Assembly: GCF_038624605.1 (NCBI RefSeq)
Contig: NZ_CP152020.1
Coordinates: 3,403,312-3,467,311 of the forward strand
From: Psychrobacillus sp. FSL K6-4046
GTDB taxonomy: Bacteria; Bacillota; Bacilli; Bacillales_A; Planococcaceae
Length of the DNA stretch: 64,000 bases
Direction: 5' to 3'
Both the position numbers and the translations under genes were made by a program. Under the pieces are notes generated by a model. It was not told the DNA's origin. It did not search any database and was given only the letters and a program-made list of their open reading frames with translations. Below are positions 7,914 through 20,381 of this stretch, piece after piece (within the stretch, counting starts at the first letter, position 1; every line of letters begins with the position of its first letter).

Positions 7914-9409
7914 GAGAACGTATAAAATTTTGTGTAAATGACCATAACTTTCCTATAGGAGATGATCATTATGCAAAATTACGAAAATATGAGAATCAAG
8001 GATTTAGCTAGAGAGTGTCAATCTGTTGATGACATCATCGAGATGATGAAAAATCTTTTTAAAGAAACATTACAGCTTGTATTTGAGGCCGAAATCGAAG
8101 ACCACCTTGGCTACTCCAAACATAGCCCGACAGGAAATAATACCGGAAACAGTAGAAATGGCTATCGTTCAAAGGTGATTCGAACAAAGTTTGGAAATAC
8201 AGAATTAAATATACCTAGAGACCGCAATGGTGAATATGAACCGCAAATCGTGAAGAATTACGAGTCGTCCATCAATGGCTTAGAAGAACAGATTTTAGCT
8301 TTGTATTCCAAAGGAATGTCCACAAGAGATATCGAGTCACATATGAAAGATATATATGGTGTCGAAGTATCTCCTAGCTTGGTTAGTAAGGTAACAGATA
8401 AAATTTTACCTCAGATTTTCGAATGGCACTCCCGCCCTTTAGACCGTGTGTATCCAATTGTTTATTTGGATGCGGTCCACTTCAAGGTGAAGCACGAGAA
8501 CCGTATTATTAATAAAGCTGCTTATACTGTTCTCGGCATTAATTCCGATGGAATTAAGGATATCCTTGGTATATGGGTAGGTGAAAATGAAAGCGCGAGC
8601 TTTTGGCTAGGTGTCTGTACAGACCTTAAAAGTCGTGGTGTAGAAGATATCTTTATTGCGTGTAAGGACGGACTTTCTGGCTTTACAGAAGCGATCCAGA
8701 GCACCTTTCCAAAGACGCATATTCAGTTGTGTGTGATCCATCAATTACGAAATACCATGAAGTATGTGCCTTCAAGGGAACGAAACCCGTTTATGACCGA
8801 TTTAAAGAAGGTATACAAGGCTTCTACTTTGGAGCAAGCTGAACTTGAGTTTGGAAAAGTAAAGGCATCATGGAAAGATAAATATCCGAAGGTTATTGGT
8901 TCTTGGGAGGAACATTGGTTGGAGCTTACAGCTTACTTTTCCTACCCGACGGAGATACGGAAAATCATTTATACGACCAATACAGTGGAAGGATTCCATC
9001 GCCAACTGAGAAAGGTAACAAAGACAAAAACAGCCTATCCTACGGACAATTCACTAAAGAAGATTCTTTATTTGGCCACGATGGATGCCATAAAAAAATG
9101 GAATAAGCCTATTCCAGGATGGCTAGAGTGTGAGGGACAATTCAAAATTATTTTTGAGGGGCGGATTTAGTAGGATTATCCCTTGTTCATGTACAGTCGT
9201 GTTGGGCTCCGCTACGCTACACCCAAAAGTTTTACGCTTTATTTAGACCAAAAAGATAAGAAAAAGAGAGAGAAAAACCCTCTCCTTTTTGGCCATCGGT
9301 TAAGTGCTCAGGTTGCTCTTCAGCAGAGCCTTATCCCCTTAACGGATAAAGTAAGTATGTGTTTAGAATAAAGATAGTAATACATTTACACAAAATATTT
9401 TACATTCCC
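7914..9409 (+). mobile_element. IS256-family insertion sequence, complete (1496 bp)
   Basis: Bounded by imperfect terminal inverted repeats (7914-7940 and 9383-9409, 23 of 27 positions identical) and an 8-bp direct target duplication. It carries one intact transposase gene. About 240 bp of non-coding DNA follow the transposase, including a GAGAG/CTCTC hairpin near 9258-9290. It interrupts a 21-bp tandem repeat array. Intact ends, target duplication and ORF imply a fairly recent insertion. Confidence 0.92.
7971..9170 (+). CDS. IS256-family (Mutator-type) DDE transposase
   Basis: 399 residues. The catalytic triad can be placed: D167 (IVYLDAVHFKV), D233 (IACKDGLSGF) and E340 (YTTNTVEGFHRQLRK). 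The C/D(2)H-type segment CVIHQLRNTMKYV lies between D233 and E340 as in the Transposase_mut family. Length is normal (about 400). ATG 7971 is chosen over the in-frame ATG 7962 because AGGAG ends at 7961. No frameshift or stop, so probably active. Confidence 0.95.
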   Translation: MQNYENMRIKDLARECQSVDDIIEMMKNLFKETLQLVFEAEIEDHLGYSKHSPTGNNTGNSRNGYRSKVIRTKFGNTELNIPRDRNGEYEPQIVKNYESSINGLEEQILALYSKGMSTRDIESHMKDIYGVEVSPSLVSKVTDKILPQIFEWHSRPLDRVYPIVYLDAVHFKVKHENRIINKAAYTVLGINSDGIKDILGIWVGENESASFWLGVCTDLKSRGVEDIFIACKDGLSGFTEAIQSTFPKTHIQLCVIHQLRNTMKYVPSRERNPFMTDLKKVYKASTLEQAELEFGKVKASWKDKYPKVIGSWEEHWLELTAYFSYPTEIRKIIYTTNTVEGFHRQLRKVTKTKTAYPTDNSLKKILYLATMDAIKKWNKPIPGWLECEGQFKIIFEGRI

Positions 9410-9520
9410 GATTATTTGGGAGAACCGACCGATTTTTCACTGGAACCGACCGATTATTTGGAAAAACCGACCGATTTTTTACTCGAACCGACCGATTATT
9501 CCATTAAACCAACCGATTAT
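9410..9520 (+). repeat. Tandem array of 21-bp units (7-codon repeats)
   Basis: Five consecutive 21-bp units plus a partial one share the core ACCGACCGATTWTT and differ in the other 7 bases. On the plus strand one frame reads (E/K)PTD(Y/F)xx repeated: EPTDFSL, EPTDYLE, KPTDFLL, EPTDYSI, KPTDY. The minus strand in another frame reads NRSV repeats and contains the stop codon of the NERD gene. The first base block 9410-9417 is also the right IS256 target duplication. Whether the array is coding, structural or neutral cannot be decided here. Confidence 0.8.
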
Positions 9521-10463
9521 CTCTTTTTCTATAAAAGGTTCTCTTATTCGATCCACATTCCTTTAAATCCATCGACTTTATAATTCGTAAAGTTGCTTGC
9601 TGCGAGTTTAACTGTAAAAATTCTCTACATTCTTTATTATTCAAGCTGTCTTTTACTAGAACAAACCATTCATTTATTGCTTTTTCGTGTGCTTTACGAT
9701 TTACTTGTCCACACGCCTCACAATACCAACCAGCTTTAATTTTCTTCATTCCGAACAAAGAACACAGAGGACACTGAACACCTTTAATCAAATCTTTCGG
9801 ATCTATTCCCCAGGTTCCACACATAGGGTAAGGACAATAATCCTCATGATTGTTCTTTAAACTATTAGTCACCTGCTGAAACTGTTCTAGCGATAGGTAA
9901 GCCTTCTCTCTCGAGAGCCCCCATATAAAGTTGGGGATAGTAGTAGGATACATAATAGGAGAGGTGACTGGAGATTTATGAACTCTTGACTTTGTAGATC
10001 CTAATATTATTGCTCCTATAACTGGAATATCTAAACCTTTCGTTTTTAACCATTTTTGAAGCAAATTAATATTTCGTTCTAATTGAACCTCTGGGCTCTC
10101 ATATATATCTACCTGACCACTTTCTAACTCTCTTCTTAAACAGAATGGATCTCTTTCAAAACTCAAGGTTCCAACAATATTTTTAGACTCTAAGATTAGT
10201 ATATAATGTCGAGTAATGAATAAGGTGTCAATTTGAAATTTACCATTAGAACTCAGATTTAAGTCTAACAAAACTGCATAGTCAAAAGGAAAACTATATT
10301 TACGGAAAATGACTTCTACATTTTTCTCTCCTATAATACCTGCTTTCGCAGATAATATTTTGGAGTGAATACGTTCTTTTAGTGCATGATTATTACCTAA
10401 GCGTTCATATAGTGCTTGTAAGCCAATATAATTATAATTAATAGCCTGCTCTTTTAAAATCAA
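9504..10463 (-). CDS. NERD-domain protein with C-terminal zinc ribbons
   Basis: About 319 residues. A nuclease-related NERD domain spans roughly 35-150: GIIGEKNVEVIFRKY, then FQIDTLFITRHYILILESKN with the D and ExK positions typical of the restriction-endonuclease-like fold. C-terminal cysteine pairs (CPLCSLFGMKKIKAGWYCEACG) form a zinc ribbon. NERD proteins are thought to act on DNA, but the role is unproven. TTG 10463 is the start: AAGGAGGG lies just upstream, while the in-frame ATG 10493 lies upstream of the -10 box. Its last residues (DNRLV) fall in the 21-bp repeat array. Confidence 0.75.
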   Translation of the reverse strand: MILKEQAINYNYIGLQALYERLGNNHALKERIHSKILSAKAGIIGEKNVEVIFRKYSFPFDYAVLLDLNLSSNGKFQIDTLFITRHYILILESKNIVGTLSFERDPFCLRRELESGQVDIYESPEVQLERNINLLQKWLKTKGLDIPVIGAIILGSTKSRVHKSPVTSPIMYPTTIPNFIWGLSREKAYLSLEQFQQVTNSLKNNHEDYCPYPMCGTWGIDPKDLIKGVQCPLCSLFGMKKIKAGWYCEACGQVNRKAHEKAINEWFVLVKDSLNNKECREFLQLNSQQATLRIIKSMDLKECGSNKRTFYRKRDNRLV

Positions 10464-10483
10464 ATCTTCCCTCCTTTTTGCAT

Positions 10484-10511
10484 AATATAACATAATTTTA
10501 GAAAATGTAAA
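10484..10511 (-). promoter_or_regulatory. Promoter of the NERD gene
   Basis: Minus strand: -35 TTTACA (10506-10511), 16-bp spacer, -10 TATATT (10484-10489). The predicted transcript starts about 14 nt before TTG 10463, which excludes the upstream ATG as start. Confidence 0.5.
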
Positions 10512-10903
10512 TTTTACACATTTAATAACTTTTTTATTTTGCCTCCAATTATCAGCTCTTTTTTCTATTTTCCTCGTTATTACACTTTGAAAATTTTATT
10601 TTGATTGTTTCTGTCGTATATAGTTTCTATTTCCCGGGAAATGTCAATTTAGAGGAGGAACTTAAAGGTTTTATTCGACATAAATGTACTCTGGAACAAT
10701 ATTTTTTCTTGAATATCTTCTAGTGAAAACTTCATCTTTACTTTCTAGATTGAGAAGAGATTCCCATCAGATTCTCATTCATAAATTAGATTCTGTTTAT
10801 TAATACTTAGAGAAACTTATTTATTCTATAAAACGTTATTTATTCAAAGTAAAGTTATGGGGGGAATCTTATTTTAATTTTATTTAGTATCTTAATTTCT
10901 TTC
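10512..10903. other. AT-rich intergenic region, no gene found
   Basis: About 390 bp with no supported ORF. It contains one perfect 14-bp palindrome (ATTTCCCGGGAAAT, 10629-10642) and an orphan AGAGGAGGAAC box near 10651 (plus strand) with no start codon at a usable distance, possibly the remnant of a lost gene. Otherwise nothing seen. Confidence 0.5.
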
Positions 10904-11425
10904 ATGACTGTTTTATTATTTCTGATCTTATGTATTAACATAATAATTTTTCTCATTAAAAAGAAAACATTTCCTAAAAAATTATTGATTGCTACGTTAT
11001 CTGGCGCTGCTCTGGTGTCTTCAATTTATATATATGAAATGTACTTTTTTACATTCAGTGATATTAATAAACAATATACTCAAAACGGACCTGGACCTAT
11101 AACATCACCTACAGAAAAATATACTGCTAACGCATTTTATGAACCATATGGTGGTGCAGCTGGAGGAGTCAATGTATGGGTTGAAATTACATATATAAAT
11201 AAAGAAAATAAAGTTAAAACTGTTTATTATGGGGATGCAAAAGGGAATTTTTCTATGGAATGGGTGGATGAAGATACCCTTTATATAATAAATGATGAAC
11301 CTGAATTTCCAAATTCAAATAGAAGCATCGAATTAGAAATTGATAAAGAGATTTATCACGAAAATGGTTTAGCTTGTAAAAGTTTGCTAATGAAAAACGA
11401 GTATGATACTTGCTACCAAAACTAG
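10904..11425 (+). CDS. DUF5412-like membrane-anchored protein
   Basis: 173 residues: two N-terminal hydrophobic helices (LLFLILCINIIIFLI and LLIATLSGAALVSSIYIYEMYF), then an exposed domain with ITSPTEKYTANAFYEPYGGA, VNVWVEITYINKENKVKTVYY and FSMEWVDEDTLYIIND. These match my recollection of DUF5412 proteins of Bacillaceae, which have no known function. ATG 10904 has no ribosome binding site; an in-frame ATT at 10871 behind GGGGGG is a less usual alternative, so the N-terminus is uncertain. Confidence 0.6.
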   Translation: MTVLLFLILCINIIIFLIKKKTFPKKLLIATLSGAALVSSIYIYEMYFFTFSDINKQYTQNGPGPITSPTEKYTANAFYEPYGGAAGGVNVWVEITYINKENKVKTVYYGDAKGNFSMEWVDEDTLYIINDEPEFPNSNRSIELEIDKEIYHENGLACKSLLMKNEYDTCYQN

Positions 11426-11451
11426 TATCTCTTATTGAATCAACGGGTGTG

Positions 11452-11508
11452 AAAAAGCCTCCGATTTCTTGCTCACTTACATAGGAAGAGAGTGCCTTCG
11501 GCTTTTTT
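11452..11508 (+). terminator. Probable terminator after the DUF5412-like gene
   Basis: AAAAAGCC (11452-11459) pairs with GGCTTTTT (11500-11507), with a long loop and a T6 run. The long loop lowers certainty. Confidence 0.45.
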
Positions 11509-11519
11509 AAAGACAAAAC

Positions 11520-11554
11520 AAAAAAGCCGCCACCGATTACTCGGTAACGACTTT
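11520..11554 (-). terminator. Terminator of the tRNA-rRNA operon
   Basis: On the minus strand AAAGTCGTTACCGA pairs (with G-U pairs) with TCGGTGGCGGCTTT around a GTAA tetraloop and runs into T6. It lies 9 nt past the 5S 3' end. Confidence 0.85.
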
Positions 11555-11562
11555 CTTTGGTG

Positions 11563-11678
11563 CCCAGCGACGTCCTACTCTTGCAGGGGGAGACCCCCAA
11601 CTACCATTGGCGCTGAAGAGCTTAACTTCCGTGTTCGGTATGGGAACGGGTGTGACCTCTTCGCCATCATCACTAGAC
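11563..11678 (-). rRNA. rrf: 5S ribosomal RNA
   Basis: About 116 nt with the diagnostic segments of Bacillus 5S rRNA (GAAGAGGTCACACCCGTTCC, AACACGGAAGTTAAGC, GAGAGTAGGACG-like GCAAGAGTAGGACG). Ends were set by the terminal helix: TCTAGTGA (11677-11670) pairs with TCGCTGGG (11570-11563). Confidence 0.95.
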
Positions 11679-11809
11679 TTTTTCGGCTTTCAATACACTT
11701 CGCATTGCGTTGTCAACTTCGTTCGTTCAATCAGTCACGTACGTAAGTACGTTCCTTCATTCACTCACTCGTTTCCTAGCACTGCTTGCGCCTTGAAACC
11801 CTCAGAGTT

Positions 11810-11852
11810 GTTCACTCAAAACTGGATAAAAGACATCATATTAGAAACAAAC
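11810..11852 (-). other. Downstream arm of the pre-23S processing stem
   Basis: This segment is complementary to 14844-14888 over about 40 nt (shared core ACTGGATAAAA / TTTTATCCAGT). Together they bring the 23S ends together, giving the duplex expected for RNase III-type maturation. Confidence 0.65.
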
Positions 11853-11854
11853 CA

Positions 11855-14784
<2,930 letters not shown>

Positions 14785-14843
14785 TAAAAGTTAAAAGTAC
14801 TACACTTGCAATCACGTAAGTGATCACAATTTGAATATCTTGC

Positions 14844-14888
14844 GTTTGTTTCTTTTTTTGATGTCGTTTTATCCAGTTTTCAAAGAAC
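14844..14888 (-). other. Upstream arm of the pre-23S processing stem
   Basis: Lies in the 16S-23S spacer and pairs with 11810-11852 (see there). The spacer (14785-15024, 240 bp) contains no tRNA gene. Confidence 0.65.
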
Positions 14889-14954
14889 AAAGCTTGTTCC
14901 TTTGCGACGAGTAATCGCAGGAGCAAGTTAAAAAGCTTTAAATGCTCATATAGA

Positions 14955-14992
14955 ATGAACATTCAAAACTGAACTGCAAAACGTTAAGATAC
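14955..14992 (-). other. Downstream arm of the pre-16S processing stem
   Basis: Inverted-repeat partner of 16675-16715: minus-strand GTATCTTAACGTTTTGCAG is complementary to the CTG..CAAAACGTTAAGA..TAC segment upstream of 16S. It forms the stalk from which 16S is released. Confidence 0.7.
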
Positions 14993-15015
14993 AGATAAAG
15001 ATCTGTATTCCGAAT

Positions 15016-16580
<1,565 letters not shown>

Positions 16581-16674
16581 GAGAACTTAAAAAGCTCATT
16601 TTGTTTTGCTGGCATCATCATTAAATGATGTCAAAAATTGTTTTGCGTCAATCAAACCGAAGCTTGTTGATGCT

Positions 16675-16715
16675 GTATGTCTTAACGTTTTGCATGTTCA
16701 GTTTTCAATGTTCAT
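16675..16715 (-). other. Upstream arm of the pre-16S processing stem
   Basis: Minus strand carries ACATTGAAAACTGAACATGC followed by AAAACGTTAAGA; the complement occurs after 16S at 14955-14992. It lies between tRNA-Gly and 16S, showing that both ends of 16S lie in one transcript. Confidence 0.7.
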
Positions 16716-16733
16716 GTATTACTTTAGTATAAT

Positions 16734-16807
16734 TGGAGCGGGTGAAGAGAATCGAACTCTCATCATCAGCTTGGAAGGCTGAGGTTTTACCACTAAACTA
16801 CACCCGC
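16734..16807 (-). tRNA. tRNA-Gly (anticodon TCC)
   Basis: 74 nt including encoded CCA. Cloverleaf: acceptor GCGGGTG/CACCCGC, anticodon loop CTTCCAA, T-arm GAGTTCGATTCTC. Last tRNA of the cluster, 150 nt upstream of 16S. Confidence 0.95.
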
Positions 16808-16836
16808 ATATATAATATATTAAATAATTGTTTGTT

Positions 16837-16913
<77 letters not shown>

Positions 16914-16931
16914 TTAGTAAGAGACAATGCT

Positions 16932-17018
<87 letters not shown>

Positions 17019-17086
17019 GTAGTTATAAAATGGGAAGATGTTTATTATAACTTACTCTCATGAGCTTGTCAACAATTATTGTAATA

Positions 17087-17162
17087 TGATGAGCCATGAA
17101 GGACTCGAACCTTCGACCCTCTGATTAAAAGTCAGATGCTCTACCAACTGAGCTAATGGCTC
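17087..17162 (-). tRNA. tRNA-Lys (anticodon TTT), 3' end encoded as TCA
   Basis: Acceptor GAGCCAT/ATGGCTC, anticodon loop CTTTTAA, T-loop GGTTCGAGTCC. After discriminator A (17090) the genome reads TCA rather than the CCA encoded by the seven other tRNAs of the cluster. The mature CCA must be added after trimming, so the sequence-supported body is 17090-17162. Confidence 0.93.
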
Positions 17163-17173
17163 ACGAAACGAAA

Positions 17174-17248
17174 TGGCTGGGGTACCTGGATTCGAACCAG
17201 GGCATGACGGAATCAAAATCCGTTGCCTTACCGCTTGGCTATACCCCA
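17174..17248 (-). tRNA. tRNA-Gln (anticodon TTG)
   Basis: 75 nt with CCA. Acceptor TGGGGTA/TACCCCA, anticodon loop TTTTGAT, T-loop GGTTCGAATCC. Confidence 0.95.
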
Positions 17249-17251
17249 ACA

Positions 17252-17327
17252 TGGCGATCCCGACCGGGATCGAACCGGCGATCTCCTGCGTGACAGGCAG
17301 GCATGTTAACCGCTACACCACGGGACC
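17252..17327 (-). tRNA. tRNA-Asp (anticodon GTC)
   Basis: 76 nt with CCA. Acceptor GGTCCCG/CGGGATC, anticodon loop CTGTCAC, T-loop GGTTCGATCCC. Confidence 0.95.
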
Positions 17328-17350
17328 TATGTATCTTTAATTCAATTAAA

Positions 17351-17425
17351 TGGTGACCCCTACGGGATTCGAACCCGTGTTACCGCCGTGAAAGGGCGGT
17401 GTCTTAACCGCTTGACCAAGGGGCC
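17351..17425 (-). tRNA. tRNA-Glu (anticodon TTC)
   Basis: 75 nt with CCA. Acceptor GGCCCCT/AGGGGTC, anticodon loop CTTTCAC, T-loop GGTTCGAATCC. Confidence 0.95.
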
Positions 17426-17434
17426 ATTTAAAGA

Positions 17435-17509
17435 TGGCTCCGAAGGTAGGACTCGAACCTACGACCGATCGGTTAACAGCCGATTGCTCTACCACTGAGC
17501 TACTTCGGA
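17435..17509 (-). tRNA. tRNA-Asn (anticodon GTT)
   Basis: 75 nt with CCA. Acceptor TCCGAAG/CTTCGGA, anticodon loop CTGTTAA, T-loop GGTTCGAGTCC. First gene of the stable-RNA operon. Confidence 0.95.
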
Positions 17510-17545
17510 ATAATTTATGTCGTTTTGTTCTACTCGACTTTTTCT

Positions 17546-17574
17546 ATTATAGAGAGGGTTTGGACAAACGTCAA
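17546..17574 (-). promoter_or_regulatory. Strong sigma-A promoter of the tRNA-rRNA operon
   Basis: Minus strand: -35 TTGACG (17569-17574), 17-bp spacer, -10 TATAAT (17546-17551), about 37 nt before tRNA-Asn. No equally good promoter was seen between tRNA-Gly and 16S, so the rRNA genes are probably read from here at least in part. Confidence 0.85.
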
Positions 17575-17583
17575 CACTTTTCA

Positions 17584-18060
17584 TCAAATTTCTTTCATTT
17601 TTTTAAAAGAACTTAAATGCAGGTCCCCAAAACACTTGCCACACTTGAATTTCTGCGTATTTACTCGAATTTTCCGTCTATATAACAAACCACATTTTGC
17701 GCACTCATACACATACAGTTTAGTACGTTTTTGACTTTTAGGTGCTACGAGTGTAGAGCAAAATCTAGGTGAATCTGTCTGTTTTAGAAGCTGACGAAAA
17801 TCTGCATCTCTATGTTTATACCCTTTCCCTTCTATATGTAAGTGATAATGACAAAGCTCATGCTTAATAACTCCAATCAACTCATTCATTCCATGTTTCT
17901 CTAACACTAGAGGATTTATTTCAATCATATGTGTTCTTAACATATACCTTCCGCCGGTACTGCGCAGTCTTTTATTGAAATAAGCTTTATGGTGAAACTT
18001 CCTTTTAAAAATCTGCATTGATATGCTACTTACTAATTCACTCAATTGTTCATCTGTCAC
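17584..18060 (-). CDS. sprT: SprT-like zinc metalloprotease-fold protein (YdcK)
   Basis: About 158 residues. A zinc-metallopeptidase motif HELCHYHLH (HExxH) is followed near the C-terminus by a zinc ribbon: YECAKCGLLYRRKI ... KCGKCFGD. This is the SprT/YdcK family; eukaryotic Spartan relatives cut DNA-protein crosslinks, but the bacterial role is unproven. GTG 18060 is the start because AGGAGAG lies 8 nt upstream; the in-frame ATG 18093 lies in the tex terminator hairpin. Position after tex matches B. subtilis ydcK. Confidence 0.85.
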   Translation of the reverse strand: MTDEQLSELVSSISMQIFKRKFHHKAYFNKRLRSTGGRYMLRTHMIEINPLVLEKHGMNELIGVIKHELCHYHLHIEGKGYKHRDADFRQLLKQTDSPRFCSTLVAPKSQKRTKLYVYECAKCGLLYRRKIRVNTQKFKCGKCFGDLHLSSFKKMKEI

Positions 18061-18076
18061 TATACTCTCTCCTAGA

Positions 18077-18117
18077 TAAAAGAGCTTGTCCACTGATGTT
18101 CATCAATGGACAACTCT
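18077..18117 (-). terminator. Terminator after tex
   Basis: Minus strand AGAG.TTGTCCA.TGA pairs with TCA.TGGACAA.CTCT and ends in CTTTTA. It overlaps the leader of sprT, which may therefore be read partly by readthrough. Confidence 0.65.
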
Positions 18118-18125
18118 GGTTATTA

Positions 18126-20294
18126 TTAGACTTGTTGTTCAGGTGGAAGCATCGTTAATGCAATTCTTCCTTTGTTGGCATCGAACTGCTCTACCCATAC
18201 AGTAACGATATCCCCAAGGGAGACTACATCTAAAGGATGCTTTACAAATCCTTTTTTAAGCTTGGAGATGTGTACAAGTCCATCTTGTTTAACACCTATA
18301 TCTACAAAGGCGCCGAAGTCGACTACATTTCGAACTGTACCTTGAAGCTCCATTCCTGCTTTTAGATCCTCTAACTTTAGTACATCTTTTTTAAGTAATG
18401 GCTGCGGGAAAGCTTCACGTGGATCTCGTGCTGGCTTAATCAATGCATCCAAAATATCCTTTAGCGTAATCTCACCAATCCCTAATTCTTTACTAGTTTC
18501 TTCTATAGAAATAGTTTTTAGTACTTCTTCTGCTTCCTTAGAACCTATTTGGCTTTTAGTTAGTCCAGCAATTTCAAGGACTTGTTCCGCTGCCTTATAG
18601 CTTTCCGGGTGAATTCCTGTTGCATCTAACGGATTTTTAGCGTCTGGAACACGTAGGAAACCAATTGCCTGTTCATATGTTTTAGCTCCAAGACGAGGAA
18701 TTTTCTTAAGCTGAGCTCTTGAAGTGAAACGTCCTTGTTCATTTCGCATGTTTACCACGTTCTCTGCTACAGTTTTAGAAAGGCCAGATACGTATTGAAG
18801 TAATGAAGCCGATGCTGTATTTACATTTACGCCTACTTGGTTAACCGCAGTCTCTACTATAAAAGAAAGAGATTCCGACAGTTTCTTTTGTGACACATCA
18901 TGCTGGTATTGTCCCACACCTACTGCCTTTGGATCTATTTTTACCAACTCCGCCAAAGGGTCTTGTAGTCTTCTAGCAATTGATACGGCACTTCGTTGCT
19001 CAACTTGAAGGTCGGGAAACTCGTTCCTTGCTGTTTCTGAAGCTGAGTACACCGAAGCACCTGCTTCATTGACAATTACGTATGCAACCTCTCCTGTCAC
19101 TTCCTTCAGGCAATCTACGATAAATTGCTCTGTTTCACGAGATGCCGTACCATTTCCAATCGCTATAAGAGAAATCGGATAATTCTTAAGGTAAGAAAGA
19201 ACTTTCTTTTTTGAGCCTTCTACATCCATTTTAGGTGCGTGAGGGTAAATGGCAGATACCTCTAATAGCTTACCTGTATCATCAACCACTGCAAGTTTAC
19301 AGCCAGTACGGTAGGCCGGGTCCACTCCAAGTACCACTTTTCCTTTTAATGGTGGCTGAAGTAAGAGGTTACGTAGGTTTTCAGAAAAAATATGAATAGC
19401 CTGCGCTTCAGCTTTTTCTGTAAGCTCTGCACGAATTTCTCTTTCTACGGAAGGTTGAATCAATCTCTTATAAGAATCCTCTATCGCTAGCTTCACCTGT
19501 TCCACTGCTTCACTAGTAGCATGATTCGGTATCCATTGTGCTTCCATTACTCTTAAAATTTTGTCCTGCGGTGTTTGTAGACCAACTTTAAGTACATCCT
19601 CTTTTTCACCGCGATTTAAGGCAAGAATTCGATGAGGTACTATTTTTTTCACTGGCTCTTCATATTCATAATACATTTCATAAACGTTTTTTTCATCGAG
19701 CTCTGCTTTTTTCAAAGAGGATACAATTCTTCCGTCGGTGCGCGTTAGGTTACGTATTTGTTCCCGTATTTTAGCATCATCTGCAAACTGTTCTGCTAAT
19801 ATATCACGAGCACCTTGAAGCACGTCTTCAGTAGTCATTACCTCTAATTCTTCATTTACATAAGCTTCTGCTTGGGTTTGAATAGATTCTTTGGGGAATC
19901 CAAGTAGTTCCGTAGCTAAAGGTTCCAGCCCTTTTTCTTTTGCTATAGTAGCTTTCGTTCTACGTTTTTGTTTGTATGGTCTATACAGATCCTCTACTCG
20001 TTGAAGGACAGTCGCATTTTGTATAGAAGCTGAAAGTTCTTCAGTAAGTTTCCCTTGTTCTTCTATTAATCGCAGAACTTCCTCTTTGCGTTGTTCGAGC
20101 TGTTGGATATAATGATAACGATCTTCTATTGCTTTTATTTGTACTTCATCCAATGAGCCTGTTTGTTCTTTACGATATCGAGCTATAAAAGGTACTGTGT
20201 TTCCTTCTTCTAATAATTTTATTACTTGCTCTGCCTGCGATGTTTTCGTGCCCGTCTCTTTGGATACGAGCTGAAGCATTTTCTTTAGTTCCAA
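18126..20294 (-). CDS. tex: Tex family RNA-binding transcription accessory protein
   Basis: About 722 residues, normal for Tex. The N-terminal helical region is followed by the YqgF/RuvC-like domain (VVLGVDPAYRTGCKLAVVDD, about 310-330), helix-hairpin-helix segments (SGLSKTVAENVVNMRNEQG, IPRLGAKTYEQAIGFLRV) and a C-terminal S1 RNA-binding domain (MELQGTVRNVVDFGAFVDIG). Tex binds nucleic acid and is linked to transcription or mRNA turnover. The start is set at TTG 20294 (AAAGGA 10 nt upstream); ATG 20348 lies in the promoter/terminator region. It follows rsbX as in B. subtilis. Confidence 0.92.
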   Translation of the reverse strand: MELKKMLQLVSKETGTKTSQAEQVIKLLEEGNTVPFIARYRKEQTGSLDEVQIKAIEDRYHYIQQLEQRKEEVLRLIEEQGKLTEELSASIQNATVLQRVEDLYRPYKQKRRTKATIAKEKGLEPLATELLGFPKESIQTQAEAYVNEELEVMTTEDVLQGARDILAEQFADDAKIREQIRNLTRTDGRIVSSLKKAELDEKNVYEMYYEYEEPVKKIVPHRILALNRGEKEDVLKVGLQTPQDKILRVMEAQWIPNHATSEAVEQVKLAIEDSYKRLIQPSVEREIRAELTEKAEAQAIHIFSENLRNLLLQPPLKGKVVLGVDPAYRTGCKLAVVDDTGKLLEVSAIYPHAPKMDVEGSKKKVLSYLKNYPISLIAIGNGTASRETEQFIVDCLKEVTGEVAYVIVNEAGASVYSASETARNEFPDLQVEQRSAVSIARRLQDPLAELVKIDPKAVGVGQYQHDVSQKKLSESLSFIVETAVNQVGVNVNTASASLLQYVSGLSKTVAENVVNMRNEQGRFTSRAQLKKIPRLGAKTYEQAIGFLRVPDAKNPLDATGIHPESYKAAEQVLEIAGLTKSQIGSKEAEEVLKTISIEETSKELGIGEITLKDILDALIKPARDPREAFPQPLLKKDVLKLEDLKAGMELQGTVRNVVDFGAFVDIGVKQDGLVHISKLKKGFVKHPLDVVSLGDIVTVWVEQFDANKGRIALTMLPPEQQV

Positions 20295-20345
20295 AACAAA
20301 CCCATCCTTTCTATCTAACCTTATTTTAACATATTCTGAACGCAG

Positions 20346-20381
20346 CAAAAAAGCTTACCCTTTAATTATGAGAGTAAGCTT
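20346..20381 (-). terminator. Terminator of the sigma-B operon
   Basis: AAGCTTAC (20374-20381 on the minus strand) pairs with GTAAGCTT (20351-20358) and is followed by T6. The 5' arm lies inside the last codons of rsbX. Confidence 0.85.

Noticed and set aside
9410-9520. Possible CRISPR array
   Set aside because: Units are 21 bp with a 14-bp core and only 7 variable bases; there are no proper spacers and no cas genes. The 7-codon periodicity fits a tandem repeat better.
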